A DNA stretch of 29,387 nucleotides from Pseudomonadota bacterium (GTDB lineage: Bacteria > Pseudomonadota > Alphaproteobacteria > Caulobacterales > Caulobacteraceae), in NCBI GenBank assembly GCA_023409795.1, contig JAEYQX010000242.1, forward strand, positions 1 to 29,387, in the 5' to 3' direction. The notes beneath the pieces were generated by a model, which had not been told where the DNA came from, made no database searches, and worked only from the letters and a program-made list of their open reading frames with translations. Numbering within the stretch: the stretch's first letter is position 1; every line of letters begins with the position of its first letter. Position numbers and translations under genes: made by a program. This document shows, in pieces, positions 1-9,134 of the stretch.

Positions 1-1
1 C

Positions 2-2002
<2,001 letters not shown>

Positions 2003-2217
2003 TAACTTCTCGCGCCTAGGCGGCGTCGGGTCGAAAAGGCGGAGCCTTTTGACCGCTGCCCGCTAAGAATGCGAAACCCGCACAACAGAAAGGCCCGAGG
2101 AACAATTCTCGGGCCTTTTTCGTGGACTAGTAAGAGCAGCCATGAACTGCTGCCTCGGCACACTTACCAAAAATATCAGCAATAGATGAAGCGATCATTC
2201 AACAGTAAGCTCTGCTG
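2003..2217. other. Non-coding spacer between acnA and the LprI-like gene
   Basis: This 215-bp spacer holds a short hairpin AAAAGGC-GGA-GCCTTTT at 2034-2050 just after the acnA stop, then the main acnA terminator at 2089-2120. After that base composition falls clearly below that of the neighbouring genes, up to the ATG at 2218. A small dyad AGCAG-N7-CTGCT lies at 2135-2151. I see no tRNA, no integrase site and no convincing promoter hexamers, although the promoter of the next gene must lie between 2121 and 2217. Confidence 0.5.
2089..2120 (+). terminator. Intrinsic terminator of acnA
   Basis: A perfect 11-bp inverted repeat, AAAGGCCCGAG (2089-2099) and CTCGGGCCTTT (2108-2118), encloses an 8-nt loop and runs into five T's. 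It lies about 90 bp past the acnA stop and separates acnA from the downstream LprI-like gene. Confidence 0.85.
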
Positions 2218-2823
2218 ATGATTAGCTTTGCAAACATTCCTGTTCCCATTCTTGTCGCTGGAGTCGGCTTGTTGGGCATAGCCTTGGGCTGGGCGGCCAA
2301 TGGGATTGGCTTTTTCACTAAACGGAAGTTGACGGGCGCGTCGAAAACAGAGCGAGCAGTCTATTTGAACACCCTCACAGACCTCGCAGAAAAGCTTCGG
2401 GCCAACGGGATGACATTAAGCGATGTGCACGCGTTTGAATCAGTGATGAGCAGTGCGCCAATGGCATCTAGCAAAGGCGCTGGGGTCATCATCGGTGAAC
2501 TTGCATCGAGTAGTGAGCCTAGCGCCTTTAGCTCAAACGCAGCGATGAAGGGGCGTGTGGCAGCCGCATACCAGGTAGCTGAGGCAAAACTCGAACAAGC
2601 ACTGTTAGGCCTTCACCTTCTGCTTGGCGAAGATGAACACGAACTGCTCGACCAAGCCCAAGAGGCTTGGGCTGCTTACAGGCGGGTTCTGGAAGATCGA
2701 TCTCTTCGAGAATACAATGGGGGAACTCATGCGCCACTTGCCGCTGTCGCAACGGGTTTGGCAGAGACTGAGCGTCGAACGGATCAGATACTGGCGGAGA
2801 TCGAGGAGCGCTCAACGCGCTAG
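2218..2823 (+). CDS. Membrane-anchored LprI/DUF1311-like protein, no cysteines
   Basis: The 201-residue product starts with a hydrophobic segment at about residues 9-33, followed at once by the basic stretch TKRK. Residues ~115-195 have the layout of the LprI (DUF1311, lysozyme-inhibitor LprI) domain: LLDQAQEAWAAYRR at ~143-156, then YNGGTHAPLA at ~166-175, then a T-E-R-R-T-x-x-I helix. Typical LprI domains are secreted and have conserved cysteine pairs; this protein has no cysteine at all. By the positive-inside rule the LprI-like domain would face the cytoplasm, which would explain the loss. The function is unknown; I infer neither lysozyme inhibition nor a partner. Base composition and codon choice are clearly less GC-rich than in the flanking aconitase genes, which suggests acquisition by transfer. 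No strong Shine-Dalgarno precedes the ATG, so the start is moderately certain. Confidence 0.72.
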   Translation: MISFANIPVPILVAGVGLLGIALGWAANGIGFFTKRKLTGASKTERAVYLNTLTDLAEKLRANGMTLSDVHAFESVMSSAPMASSKGAGVIIGELASSSEPSAFSSNAAMKGRVAAAYQVAEAKLEQALLGLHLLLGEDEHELLDQAQEAWAAYRRVLEDRSLREYNGGTHAPLAAVATGLAETERRTDQILAEIEERSTR

Positions 2824-2864
2824 TGCTTATTTTACGACATCCAAGCTGTAACGGCGCTAATAAG

Positions 2865-2900
2865 CAAAAAAGCCCCCTCGGATCACTCCGAGGGGGCTTC
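2865..2900 (-). terminator. Intrinsic terminator of acnB, probably bidirectional
   Basis: A perfect 13-bp stem, AAGCCCCCTCGGA (2870-2882) and TCCGAGGGGGCTT (2887-2899), has a 4-nt loop. On the minus strand it is followed by a run of T's (complement of the A-run at 2866-2870), as expected for acnB termination. On the plus strand it is followed by CTTCGTTT, so it can also end the LprI-like transcript. Confidence 0.88.
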
Positions 2901-2932
2901 TTCGTTTCAACGCTAACCGTTGAGGCTACGGC

Positions 2933-5515
2933 TTACTCAGCCGCCACGCGGTCCGCATATTCTTCGATCTGGTCGAAGTTCATGTAGCGGTATACGTCGG
3001 CGGCGTTCTCGTTGATGACGCCCATTTCGGCCATGTACTCTTCCACGGTCGGCAGGCGGCCCAGCTTGGAGGCCACGGCAGCCAGTTCGGCCGACGACAG
3101 GAAGACGTTCGAGCCCTTGCCCAGACGGTTCGGGAAGTTGCGGGTCGAGGTCGAAACCACGGTCGCGCCTTCCTTCACCTGTGCCTGGTTACCCATGCAC
3201 AGCGAGCAGCCCGGCATTTCCATACGGGCACCGGCACCGCCGAGGGTCGAGTAGTGACCTTCCTTGGTCAGTTCCGAGGCGTCCATCTTGGTCGGCGGGG
3301 CGACCCACAGACGGGTCGGGATGTCCTTCTTGCCCTTCAGCAGCAGCGAGGCGGCGCGGAAGTGGCCGATGTTAGTCATGCACGAACCGATGAAGACTTC
3401 ATCGATCTGGGTGTTCTGCACGTCCGACAGCAGGCGGGCATCGTCCGGATCGTTCGGAGCGCACAGGATCGGCTCCTTGATCTCGGCCAGATCGATTTCG
3501 ATGACGTGCGCGTATTCGGCGTCGGCATCGGCTTCGAGCAGGTTCGGGTTGGCCAGCCAGGCTTCCATGGCGTCGATACGGCGCTGCAGGGTGCGGGCAT
3601 CCTGATAGCCGTCGGCGATCATGTTCTTCATGAGCACGATGTTCGAGGTCATGTACTCGATGATCGGCTCCTTGTTCAGCTTGACGGTGCAGCCGGCAGC
3701 CGAACGTTCGGCCGAGGCGTCGGTCAGCTCGAAGGCTTGCTCGACCTTCAGGTTCGGCAGGCCCTCGATTTCGAGGATGCGGCCCGAGAAGGCGTTGATC
3801 TTGCCAGCCTTGGCAACGGTCAGCAGACCTTGCTTGATGGCGTAGTACGGGATGGCGTGGACGAGGTCGCGCAAGGTGATACCCGGCTGCATTTCGCCCT
3901 TGAAGCGCACCAGAACCGACTCCGGCATGTCCAGCGGCATCACGCCGGTGGCGGCACCGAAGGCGACCAGGCCCGAACCGGCCGGGAAGGAGATGCCGAT
4001 CGGGAAACGGGTGTGCGAGTCACCGCCGGTGCCGACGGTGTCCGGCAGCAGCAGGCGGTTCAGCCACGAGTGGATCACGCCATCGCCCGGACGCAGGGCA
4101 ACGCCGCCACGGGTCGAGATGAAGTTCGGCAGTTCGCGGTGCGTCTTGACGTCTACCGGCTTCGGATAGGCGGCGGTGTGGCAGAACGACTGCATCACCA
4201 TGTCGGCCGAGAAACCGAGGCAGGCGAGGTCTTTCAGCTCGTCGCGGGTCATCGGGCCGGTGGTGTCCTGCGAGCCGACCGTGGTCATGCGCGGTTCGCA
4301 ATAGGTGCCCGGACGGATGCCCTTGCCTTCCGGCAGGCCGCAGGCGCGACCGACCATCTTCTGGGCCAGGGTATAGCCCTTGCCGGTATCGACCGGATCG
4401 ACCGGCAGGCGGAACTCGGTCGACGGTGCCAGACCCAGAGCCTCGCGGGCGCGGGCGGTCAGCGAACGGCCGATGATCAGATTGATGCGGCCACCGGCCT
4501 GCACTTCGTCCAGCAGGACCTGCGACTTCAGCTCGAAGTCGGCGACCTTTTCGCCGTTTTTCTCGATCTTGCCCTCATAGGGATAGATGTCGATGACATC
4601 GCCCATGTTCAGGCTGGTCACGTCGACCTCGATCGGCAGGGCGCCGGAGTCTTCCTGGGTGTTGAAGAAGATCGGGGCGATCTTGCCGCCCAGGGTCACG
4701 CCGCCGAAACGCTTGTTCGGGACATAGGGGATGTCCTGGCCGGTGGCCCAGATCACCGAGTTGGTGGCCGACTTGCGCGACGAGCCGGTGCCGACAACGT
4801 CACCGACATAGGCGACCAAGTTGCCCTTGGCCTTCAGGTCCTCGATGAACTGGATCGGGCCGCGGACGCCGTCCTGCTCGGGGGTGATGCCCGGGCGCGC
4901 GTTCTTCAGCATGGCGAGGTAGTGAAGCGGGATGTCCGGACGCGACCATGCATCCGGTGCCGGCGACAGGTCGTCGGTGTTGGTCTCGCCGGTCACCTTG
5001 AACACGGTGACGGTGATCTTCTCGGCGACCTTGTCGCGCGAGGTGAACCATTCGGCGGCGGCCCACGACTGGAGCACGGCCTTGGCGTTGATATTGCCTT
5101 CCTTGGCCAGGGCCGCGACGTCGTGGAAGAAGTCGAACATCAGCAGGGTCTTCTTCAGGCCCTCGGCGGCGATGGCACCGACGACCTCGTCCGACAGCAG
5201 GTCGATCAGCGGCTTGACGTTATAGCCACCGACCATGGTGCCCAGCAGCTCGGTCGCACGCTGGCGCGACAGGGCCGGGACCTCGAAGTCACCGTGGGCA
5301 ACCGCCGACAGGAAGCTGGCCTTGACCTTGGCCGCATCGTCCACGCCGGGCGGGACGCGATAGGCCAGCAGGTCCATCAGTTCCTCGACCGATTCACCGG
5401 CCGGGGGCGACTTGATCAGCTCGATCAGGTCTGCGGTTTGCTCGGCCGAAAGCGGCAGCGGCGGGATGCCGAGGGCTGCGCGTTCGGCGACGTGATGACG
5501 ATAAGATTCCAGCAT
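2933..5515 (-). CDS. acnB: Bifunctional aconitate hydratase 2 / 2-methylisocitrate dehydratase (AcnB)
   Basis: AcnB carries out the citrate/isocitrate step of the TCA cycle and can dehydrate 2-methylisocitrate in some bacteria. The 860-residue product matches the usual ~865. I place the start at MLESYRHHVAERAALG (ATG at 5515), which aligns with the E. coli N-terminus and has an AAAGG motif just upstream; the frame stays open to 5644 but that extension does not look like AcnB. The HEAT-like N-terminal domain is followed by the swivel domain, and then by cluster-binding motifs with Cys712 (GSCMTN), Cys770 and Cys773 (GCSLCMGN), at nearly the E. coli positions. In E. coli AcnB is the main housekeeping isozyme and its cluster is oxidant-sensitive. 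Here it is convergent with acnA and downstream of oxyR on the same strand. A 10-bp palindrome lies at 5534-5543 in its leader. Confidence 0.97.
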   Translation of the reverse strand: MLESYRHHVAERAALGIPPLPLSAEQTADLIELIKSPPAGESVEELMDLLAYRVPPGVDDAAKVKASFLSAVAHGDFEVPALSRQRATELLGTMVGGYNVKPLIDLLSDEVVGAIAAEGLKKTLLMFDFFHDVAALAKEGNINAKAVLQSWAAAEWFTSRDKVAEKITVTVFKVTGETNTDDLSPAPDAWSRPDIPLHYLAMLKNARPGITPEQDGVRGPIQFIEDLKAKGNLVAYVGDVVGTGSSRKSATNSVIWATGQDIPYVPNKRFGGVTLGGKIAPIFFNTQEDSGALPIEVDVTSLNMGDVIDIYPYEGKIEKNGEKVADFELKSQVLLDEVQAGGRINLIIGRSLTARAREALGLAPSTEFRLPVDPVDTGKGYTLAQKMVGRACGLPEGKGIRPGTYCEPRMTTVGSQDTTGPMTRDELKDLACLGFSADMVMQSFCHTAAYPKPVDVKTHRELPNFISTRGGVALRPGDGVIHSWLNRLLLPDTVGTGGDSHTRFPIGISFPAGSGLVAFGAATGVMPLDMPESVLVRFKGEMQPGITLRDLVHAIPYYAIKQGLLTVAKAGKINAFSGRILEIEGLPNLKVEQAFELTDASAERSAAGCTVKLNKEPIIEYMTSNIVLMKNMIADGYQDARTLQRRIDAMEAWLANPNLLEADADAEYAHVIEIDLAEIKEPILCAPNDPDDARLLSDVQNTQIDEVFIGSCMTNIGHFRAASLLLKGKKDIPTRLWVAPPTKMDASELTKEGHYSTLGGAGARMEMPGCSLCMGNQAQVKEGATVVSTSTRNFPNRLGKGSNVFLSSAELAAVASKLGRLPTVEEYMAEMGVINENAADVYRYMNFDQIEEYADRVAAE

Positions 5516-5533
5516 GGGCGCCTTTCTAGATCC

Positions 5534-5543
5534 TGTCGCGACA
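5534..5543. promoter_or_regulatory. Perfect palindrome TGTCGCGACA upstream of acnB
   Basis: The sequence TGTCGCGACA is its own reverse complement and lies 19 bp upstream of the acnB start, just beyond the Shine-Dalgarno. It could be an operator or part of the mRNA leader. A 10-bp palindrome also arises by chance in GC-rich DNA, so the regulatory role is only a suggestion. Confidence 0.25.
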
Positions 5544-5691
5544 AGACCGGCCAGTTCGCCCGCCAAACCGCGCGTGGGCCTTTCCCACATAAAGAATAGG
5601 GTCGCAATAGACCGAAGGTCCCATTGCCCCCGATCTAAGACCAAGGGCTAGGACCAAGGGGCCAGGGGAGGGTGGGCGTTGCGCCCGGACC

Positions 5692-6591
5692 TCAGTCCTG
5701 GCGGGACGGAAGCTTCAGGGCCTCGGCCAGGATACGGGCCTCGGCCGCGCGGCTGGAGCCCGAGCGCCAGGCCACGACGATCTCGCGGCGCGGGGCCTCG
5801 GCCGAGATAGGCCGCACGACCACGCCGGGATTGTCCGCCAGGCCCGCCGCCACCGCCATCTGGGGCAGGAAGCTGACGCCCAGGCCGGATGAAACCATCT
5901 GGACCAGGGTGTGCAGGCTGGTGGCGGCAAAGACGTCCTCGCCGCGCGGGGCCTCGATATTGACCGCCGCCAGGGCTTGGTCGCGCAGGCAGTGACCGTC
6001 CTCCAGCAGGATCAGGTCATCGCTCTTCAGCGCGCCCTGGGGGATGGGGCCGTCGCCGGCCAGGGGGGGGCCGACCGGGGCCGCCGCCAGGATCTCGTCA
6101 TAGCCGATGGGGGCGTGCTCGATGCCCGGAGCCTCATAGGGCAGGGCGATGACCGCCGCGTCTAGCTGGCCGGCTTTCAGCCCCGAGATCAGGCGCGGCG
6201 TCAGGTCCTCGCGGATAAAGAGCTTCAGCGCCGGATAGCTCTGGCGCAGGGCCGGCAGGGTGGCCGGCAGCAGGAAGGGGGCAACCGTGGGAATGACGCC
6301 CAGGCGGAAGCGCCCGGACAGGGGCTTGCCCGCGTTCTGGGCCGCCTCGACCAGGTCCTCGGCGCGGGCCAGGACGTCCTCGGCCCGGCGCACCGCCTCG
6401 GTGCCCACGGCGGTCAGGATGACCGCGCCGCGCGTGCGCTCGACCACCGGGGCCCCCAGGACACGCTCCAGTTCCTGGACCCCGGACGACAGGGCGGGTT
6501 GGCTGACGTGGGCGGCCTCGGCTGCTCGGCTGAAGGAGCCATGCTCGGCCAGGAGCTTGAGGTATTGGAGCTGGCGCAGGGTGGGAAGCAT
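5692..6591 (-). CDS. oxyR: LysR-family peroxide regulator OxyR, single-cysteine variant
   Basis: OxyR senses hydrogen peroxide and activates katG and ahp genes. The 299-residue product has an N-terminal winged HTH (residues ~1-60, with FSRAAEAAHVSQPALSSGVQELE) and a periplasmic-binding-protein-like sensor domain. I chose the start MLPTLRQLQYLKLL (ATG at 6591), which fits LysR family N-termini better than the in-frame ATG at 6639. The peroxidatic cysteine is Cys201 in LLEDGHCLRDQ, equal to E. coli Cys199. The resolving-cysteine position nine residues on is Val210 (ALAAVNIEA), and the protein has no other cysteine. It lies downstream of katG on the same strand, 97 bp away, and the ahpC-ahpD pair is divergent beyond katG. 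That context makes the OxyR assignment strong despite the missing cysteine. Confidence 0.93.
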   Translation of the reverse strand: MLPTLRQLQYLKLLAEHGSFSRAAEAAHVSQPALSSGVQELERVLGAPVVERTRGAVILTAVGTEAVRRAEDVLARAEDLVEAAQNAGKPLSGRFRLGVIPTVAPFLLPATLPALRQSYPALKLFIREDLTPRLISGLKAGQLDAAVIALPYEAPGIEHAPIGYDEILAAAPVGPPLAGDGPIPQGALKSDDLILLEDGHCLRDQALAAVNIEAPRGEDVFAATSLHTLVQMVSSGLGVSFLPQMAVAAGLADNPGVVVRPISAEAPRREIVVAWRSGSSRAAEARILAEALKLPSRQD

Positions 6592-6647
6592 GGACCTCAC
6601 ATAGGCGCGCCCGGCGTCAAAAGCAAAATCTATGGACATGAAAGTGA

Positions 6648-6680
6648 AGGGCGGGCCCAGCTTATCGCCAAGCCCGCCCT
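6648..6680 (-). terminator. Probable terminator hairpin after katG
   Basis: A perfect 9-bp inverted repeat AGGGCGGGC (6648-6656) and GCCCGCCCT (6672-6680) lies 9 bp past the katG stop, with a 15-nt loop. On the minus strand it is followed by TCACTTTCATG, a weak T-rich tail, so termination or 3'-end stabilisation is plausible and oxyR may still receive read-through. Confidence 0.55.
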
Positions 6681-6688
6681 CTCCCAGT

Positions 6689-8884
6689 TCAGGACAGGTC
6701 GAAACGGTCGGCGTTCATCACCTGGGTCCAGGCAGCGATGAAGTCGCGGACGAACTTCTCCTGGCCGCCGGCCTGGGCATAGACCTCGGCCAGGGCGCGC
6801 AGCACCGAGTTGGAGCCGAACACCAGGTCGACCCGGGTGCCGCGATAGACCGGCTGGCCCGTGCGGCGCGAGGTGGCGACATAGGCATTGGGCTGGCCCT
6901 CGACCGCGGTCCAGGCCAGGTCCATGTCCAGCAGGTTGACGAAGAAGTCATTCGTGAGCTGGCCGGGGCGGTCGGTGAAGACCCCCTCGCCGGATCCCTG
7001 GTGGTTGGCTCCCAGAACGCGCAGGCCACCGACCAGGGCCGTCATCTGCGGGGCGGTCAGGCCCAGCAGCTGGGCGCGATCGACCAGCAGCTCCTCGGGC
7101 GAGATCTCGAGCAGGCGGGGCAGGTAGTTGCGGAAGCCGTCGGCGGCAGGCTCAAGGACTGCAAAGCCTTCGACGTCGGTCTGCGCCTGGCTGGCGTCGG
7201 TGCGGCCGGGGGTGAAGGGCACCTCCACCGTAAAGCCAGCGGCGCGGGCCGCCTGTTCGATGCCGACCGAGCCGCCCAGGACGACCAGGTCGGCGATGGA
7301 GACCTTCCTGAGACCGGCCGCATCGAAGCGGGCCTTGATCGCCTCATAGGCGGCCAGGACGCGCGCCAGTTCGGCCGGCTCATTGACCGCCCAGCTGCGC
7401 TGCGGCTCCAGGCGGATGCGGCCGCCATTGGCCCCGCCGCGATAGTCCGAGCCGCGATAGGTCGAGGCCGAGGCCCAGGCCGTCCTGACCAGGTCCTGGA
7501 CCGACAGGCCACTGTCGGCGATCGCGGCCTTCAGGCTGGCGATGTCGCCGGCCTCGATCATCGGATAGTCGGCCGCCGGGATCGGGTCCTGCCAGATCAG
7601 GTCCTCGGCCGGGACGTCGGCCCCCAGGTAGCGGGCCTTGGGTCCCATGTCGCGGTGGGTCAGCTTGAACCAGGCGCGGGCAAAGGCGTCCTCGAACGCG
7701 GCCTGGTCATTGCGGAACTTTTCCGAGATGGCCCGGAAGCCGGGGTCCATCTTGAAGGCCATGTCGGCGGTGGTCATCATCGTCGGCACGCGGCGCGAGG
7801 GGTCGTGGGCCTGGGGGGCCATGTCCTGCGGTGCCGGGTTGATCGGCTGCCACTGCCTGGCCCCCGCCGGGCTGGTGACCAGCTCGTAGTCATAGTCCAG
7901 CAGCATGTGGAAGAAGCTGTCGTCCCAGGTGCGCGGGGTCGGGGTCCAGGCCCCCTCGATGCCCGAGGTGATGGTGTCGTCGCCCTTGCCGGTGCCATGG
8001 GTGGACAGCCAGCCCAGCCCCTGGGCGGTGATGTCGGCGGACTCCGGATCAGGGCCGACCCTGGCCGCGTCGCCGTTGCCGTGCGACTTGCCAAAGGTGT
8101 GGCCACCCGCGGTCAGGGCCACGGTTTCCTCGTCCGTCATGCCCATGCGGTGGAAGGTCTCGCGGATATCGCGGGCCGACAGCAGGGGATCGGGCACGCC
8201 GCCCGGGCCCTCGGGGTTCACATAGATCAGGCCCATCTGGATGGCGGCCAGGGGGCGCTCCATCTCCAGGCCCTTTTCGGCGTCGATGCGGGTCTGACCC
8301 AGCCATTCGCCCTCGGCACCCCAGTAGATGTCGCGGGCCGGCTCCCAGGTGTCGGCACGGCCGCCGCCAAAGCCGAAGACCGGGCCGCCCATGGACTCGA
8401 TCGCCATATTGCCCGCCAGGATCAGCAGGTCGGCCCAGGACAGGTTGCGCCCATACTTCTGCTTGATCGGCCACAGCAGGCGGCGCGCCTTGTCCAGGTT
8501 GCCATTGTCAGGCCAGGAGTTCAGCGGGGCGAAGCGTTGCTGGCCGGTATTGGCCCCGCCGCGCCCGTCCCCGGTGCGATAGGAGCCGGCCGAGTGCCAG
8601 GCCATGCGAATGAAGAAGGGGCCGTAGTGGCCATAGTCCGCCGGCCACCAGTCCTGGCTGTCGGTCATCAGCGCCTTCAGGTCGGCCTTTACGGCTTCCA
8701 GGTCCAGGGCCTTGAAGGCCTGCGCATAGTCAAAGCCCGGCTCGTTGGGATCAACCTTGCTGCTGTGCTGGGCCAGGATGTCCAGCGACAGCTGGTTGGG
8801 CCACCAGTCGCGGTTGGTGCGGCCCTGAAGGGTGCGCGACTTGCCGGCACCATGAATGGGGCATCCGCCCTGACTTCCGTCCAT
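6689..8884 (-). CDS. katG: Catalase-peroxidase KatG
   Basis: KatG is a haem enzyme that removes hydrogen peroxide by catalase and peroxidase reactions. The 731-residue product has the usual two-domain length. Distal residues Arg93, Trp96 and His97 (FIRMAWHSAG) are present, and the proximal haem ligand is His262 (GGHTFGKSHG). The catalase-specific Trp-Tyr-Met adduct is complete: Trp96, Tyr221 (GLIYVNPEGP) and Met247 (ETFHRMGM), with the same 26-residue Tyr-Met spacing as M. tuberculosis KatG. The C-terminal domain keeps the usual NDFFVNLLDM and ends in NADRFDLS. The start is fixed by AGGAGG seven bases upstream of the ATG. It is divergent from ahpC across a 250-bp control region and upstream of oxyR, so OxyR control is expected. 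Confidence 0.98.
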   Translation of the reverse strand: MDGSQGGCPIHGAGKSRTLQGRTNRDWWPNQLSLDILAQHSSKVDPNEPGFDYAQAFKALDLEAVKADLKALMTDSQDWWPADYGHYGPFFIRMAWHSAGSYRTGDGRGGANTGQQRFAPLNSWPDNGNLDKARRLLWPIKQKYGRNLSWADLLILAGNMAIESMGGPVFGFGGGRADTWEPARDIYWGAEGEWLGQTRIDAEKGLEMERPLAAIQMGLIYVNPEGPGGVPDPLLSARDIRETFHRMGMTDEETVALTAGGHTFGKSHGNGDAARVGPDPESADITAQGLGWLSTHGTGKGDDTITSGIEGAWTPTPRTWDDSFFHMLLDYDYELVTSPAGARQWQPINPAPQDMAPQAHDPSRRVPTMMTTADMAFKMDPGFRAISEKFRNDQAAFEDAFARAWFKLTHRDMGPKARYLGADVPAEDLIWQDPIPAADYPMIEAGDIASLKAAIADSGLSVQDLVRTAWASASTYRGSDYRGGANGGRIRLEPQRSWAVNEPAELARVLAAYEAIKARFDAAGLRKVSIADLVVLGGSVGIEQAARAAGFTVEVPFTPGRTDASQAQTDVEGFAVLEPAADGFRNYLPRLLEISPEELLVDRAQLLGLTAPQMTALVGGLRVLGANHQGSGEGVFTDRPGQLTNDFFVNLLDMDLAWTAVEGQPNAYVATSRRTGQPVYRGTRVDLVFGSNSVLRALAEVYAQAGGQEKFVRDFIAAWTQVMNADRFDLS

Positions 8885-8967
8885 GAGATCCTCCTGAGAA
8901 AATGTTGGGAGGACGCTAGGTCGGGTTTTGGAAAAAGGAAAATCGATAAAACTGAACGTAAAACTTA

Positions 8968-8996
8968 AAATTATTTATGGATCGGCGGGCCGTCCA
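8968..8996 (-). promoter_or_regulatory. Candidate katG promoter
   Basis: On the minus strand TGGACG (complement of 8991-8996) and TAATTT (complement of 8968-8973) are 17 bp apart, a reasonable -35/-10 pair. It lies about 85 bp upstream of the katG start in an AT-rich patch. The candidate OxyR dyad at 8999-9013 directly abuts the -35, the usual position for an activator of this class. The hexamers are only approximate. Confidence 0.38.
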
Positions 8997-8998
8997 TG

Positions 8999-9013
8999 AT
9001 AAGGCAAACTTAT
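8999..9013. promoter_or_regulatory. Candidate OxyR operator between katG and ahpC
   Basis: ATAAGGCAAACTTAT is a perfect ATAAG-N5-CTTAT dyad with the T-N11-A layout of LysR boxes. It has the same 15-bp size as the E. coli OxyR half-operator ATAGnTnnnAnCTAT. It is the only strong dyad of this type in the katG/ahpC spacer and could serve both genes. A full OxyR tetramer site needs a second, weaker copy 22 bp away; the flanks at that spacing match poorly. Confidence 0.5.
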
Positions 9014-9035
9014 ACCGACGACCAAAATCATTGAT

Positions 9036-9065
9036 TTGACTTTAAGGTCCCGACGGCCCAATTGA
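9036..9065 (+). promoter_or_regulatory. Possible ahpC promoter
   Basis: TTGACT at 9036-9041 is a good -35 hexamer and AATTGA at 9060-9065 could be the -10 at 18-bp spacing. It lies ~70 bp upstream of ahpC and 22 bp past the OxyR-like dyad. The leader downstream is structured: GGACAACAGC (9068-9077) can pair in part with GGGCTGTCC (9093-9101), and a CTAT-TTT-ATAG dyad (9110-9120) lies just before the Shine-Dalgarno. Confidence 0.3.
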
Positions 9066-9134
9066 AGGGACAACAGCGCTGGGGAGCCCCCGGGGCTGTC
9101 CTGTCTCACCTATTTTATAGATGGAGCTCTAGTT

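Noticed and set aside
2011..2100. Possible tRNA or tmRNA remnant after acnA
   Set aside because: No acceptor stem, T-loop or anticodon arm could be assembled; the visible structure is only the small hairpin and the terminator.
3254..5599. Long plus-strand open frame opposite acnB
   Set aside because: Low-complexity translation, no domain, fully explained as an antisense shadow of acnB.
6689..8884. Suspected loss of the KatG adduct methionine, because the GLGW region lacks Met
   Set aside because: Counting 26 residues from Tyr221 places the adduct Met in FHRMGM at Met247, as in M. tuberculosis KatG. The triad is intact.
6632..8968. Long plus-strand open frame opposite katG
   Set aside because: Antisense shadow of katG; no independent start signal or recognisable motif.
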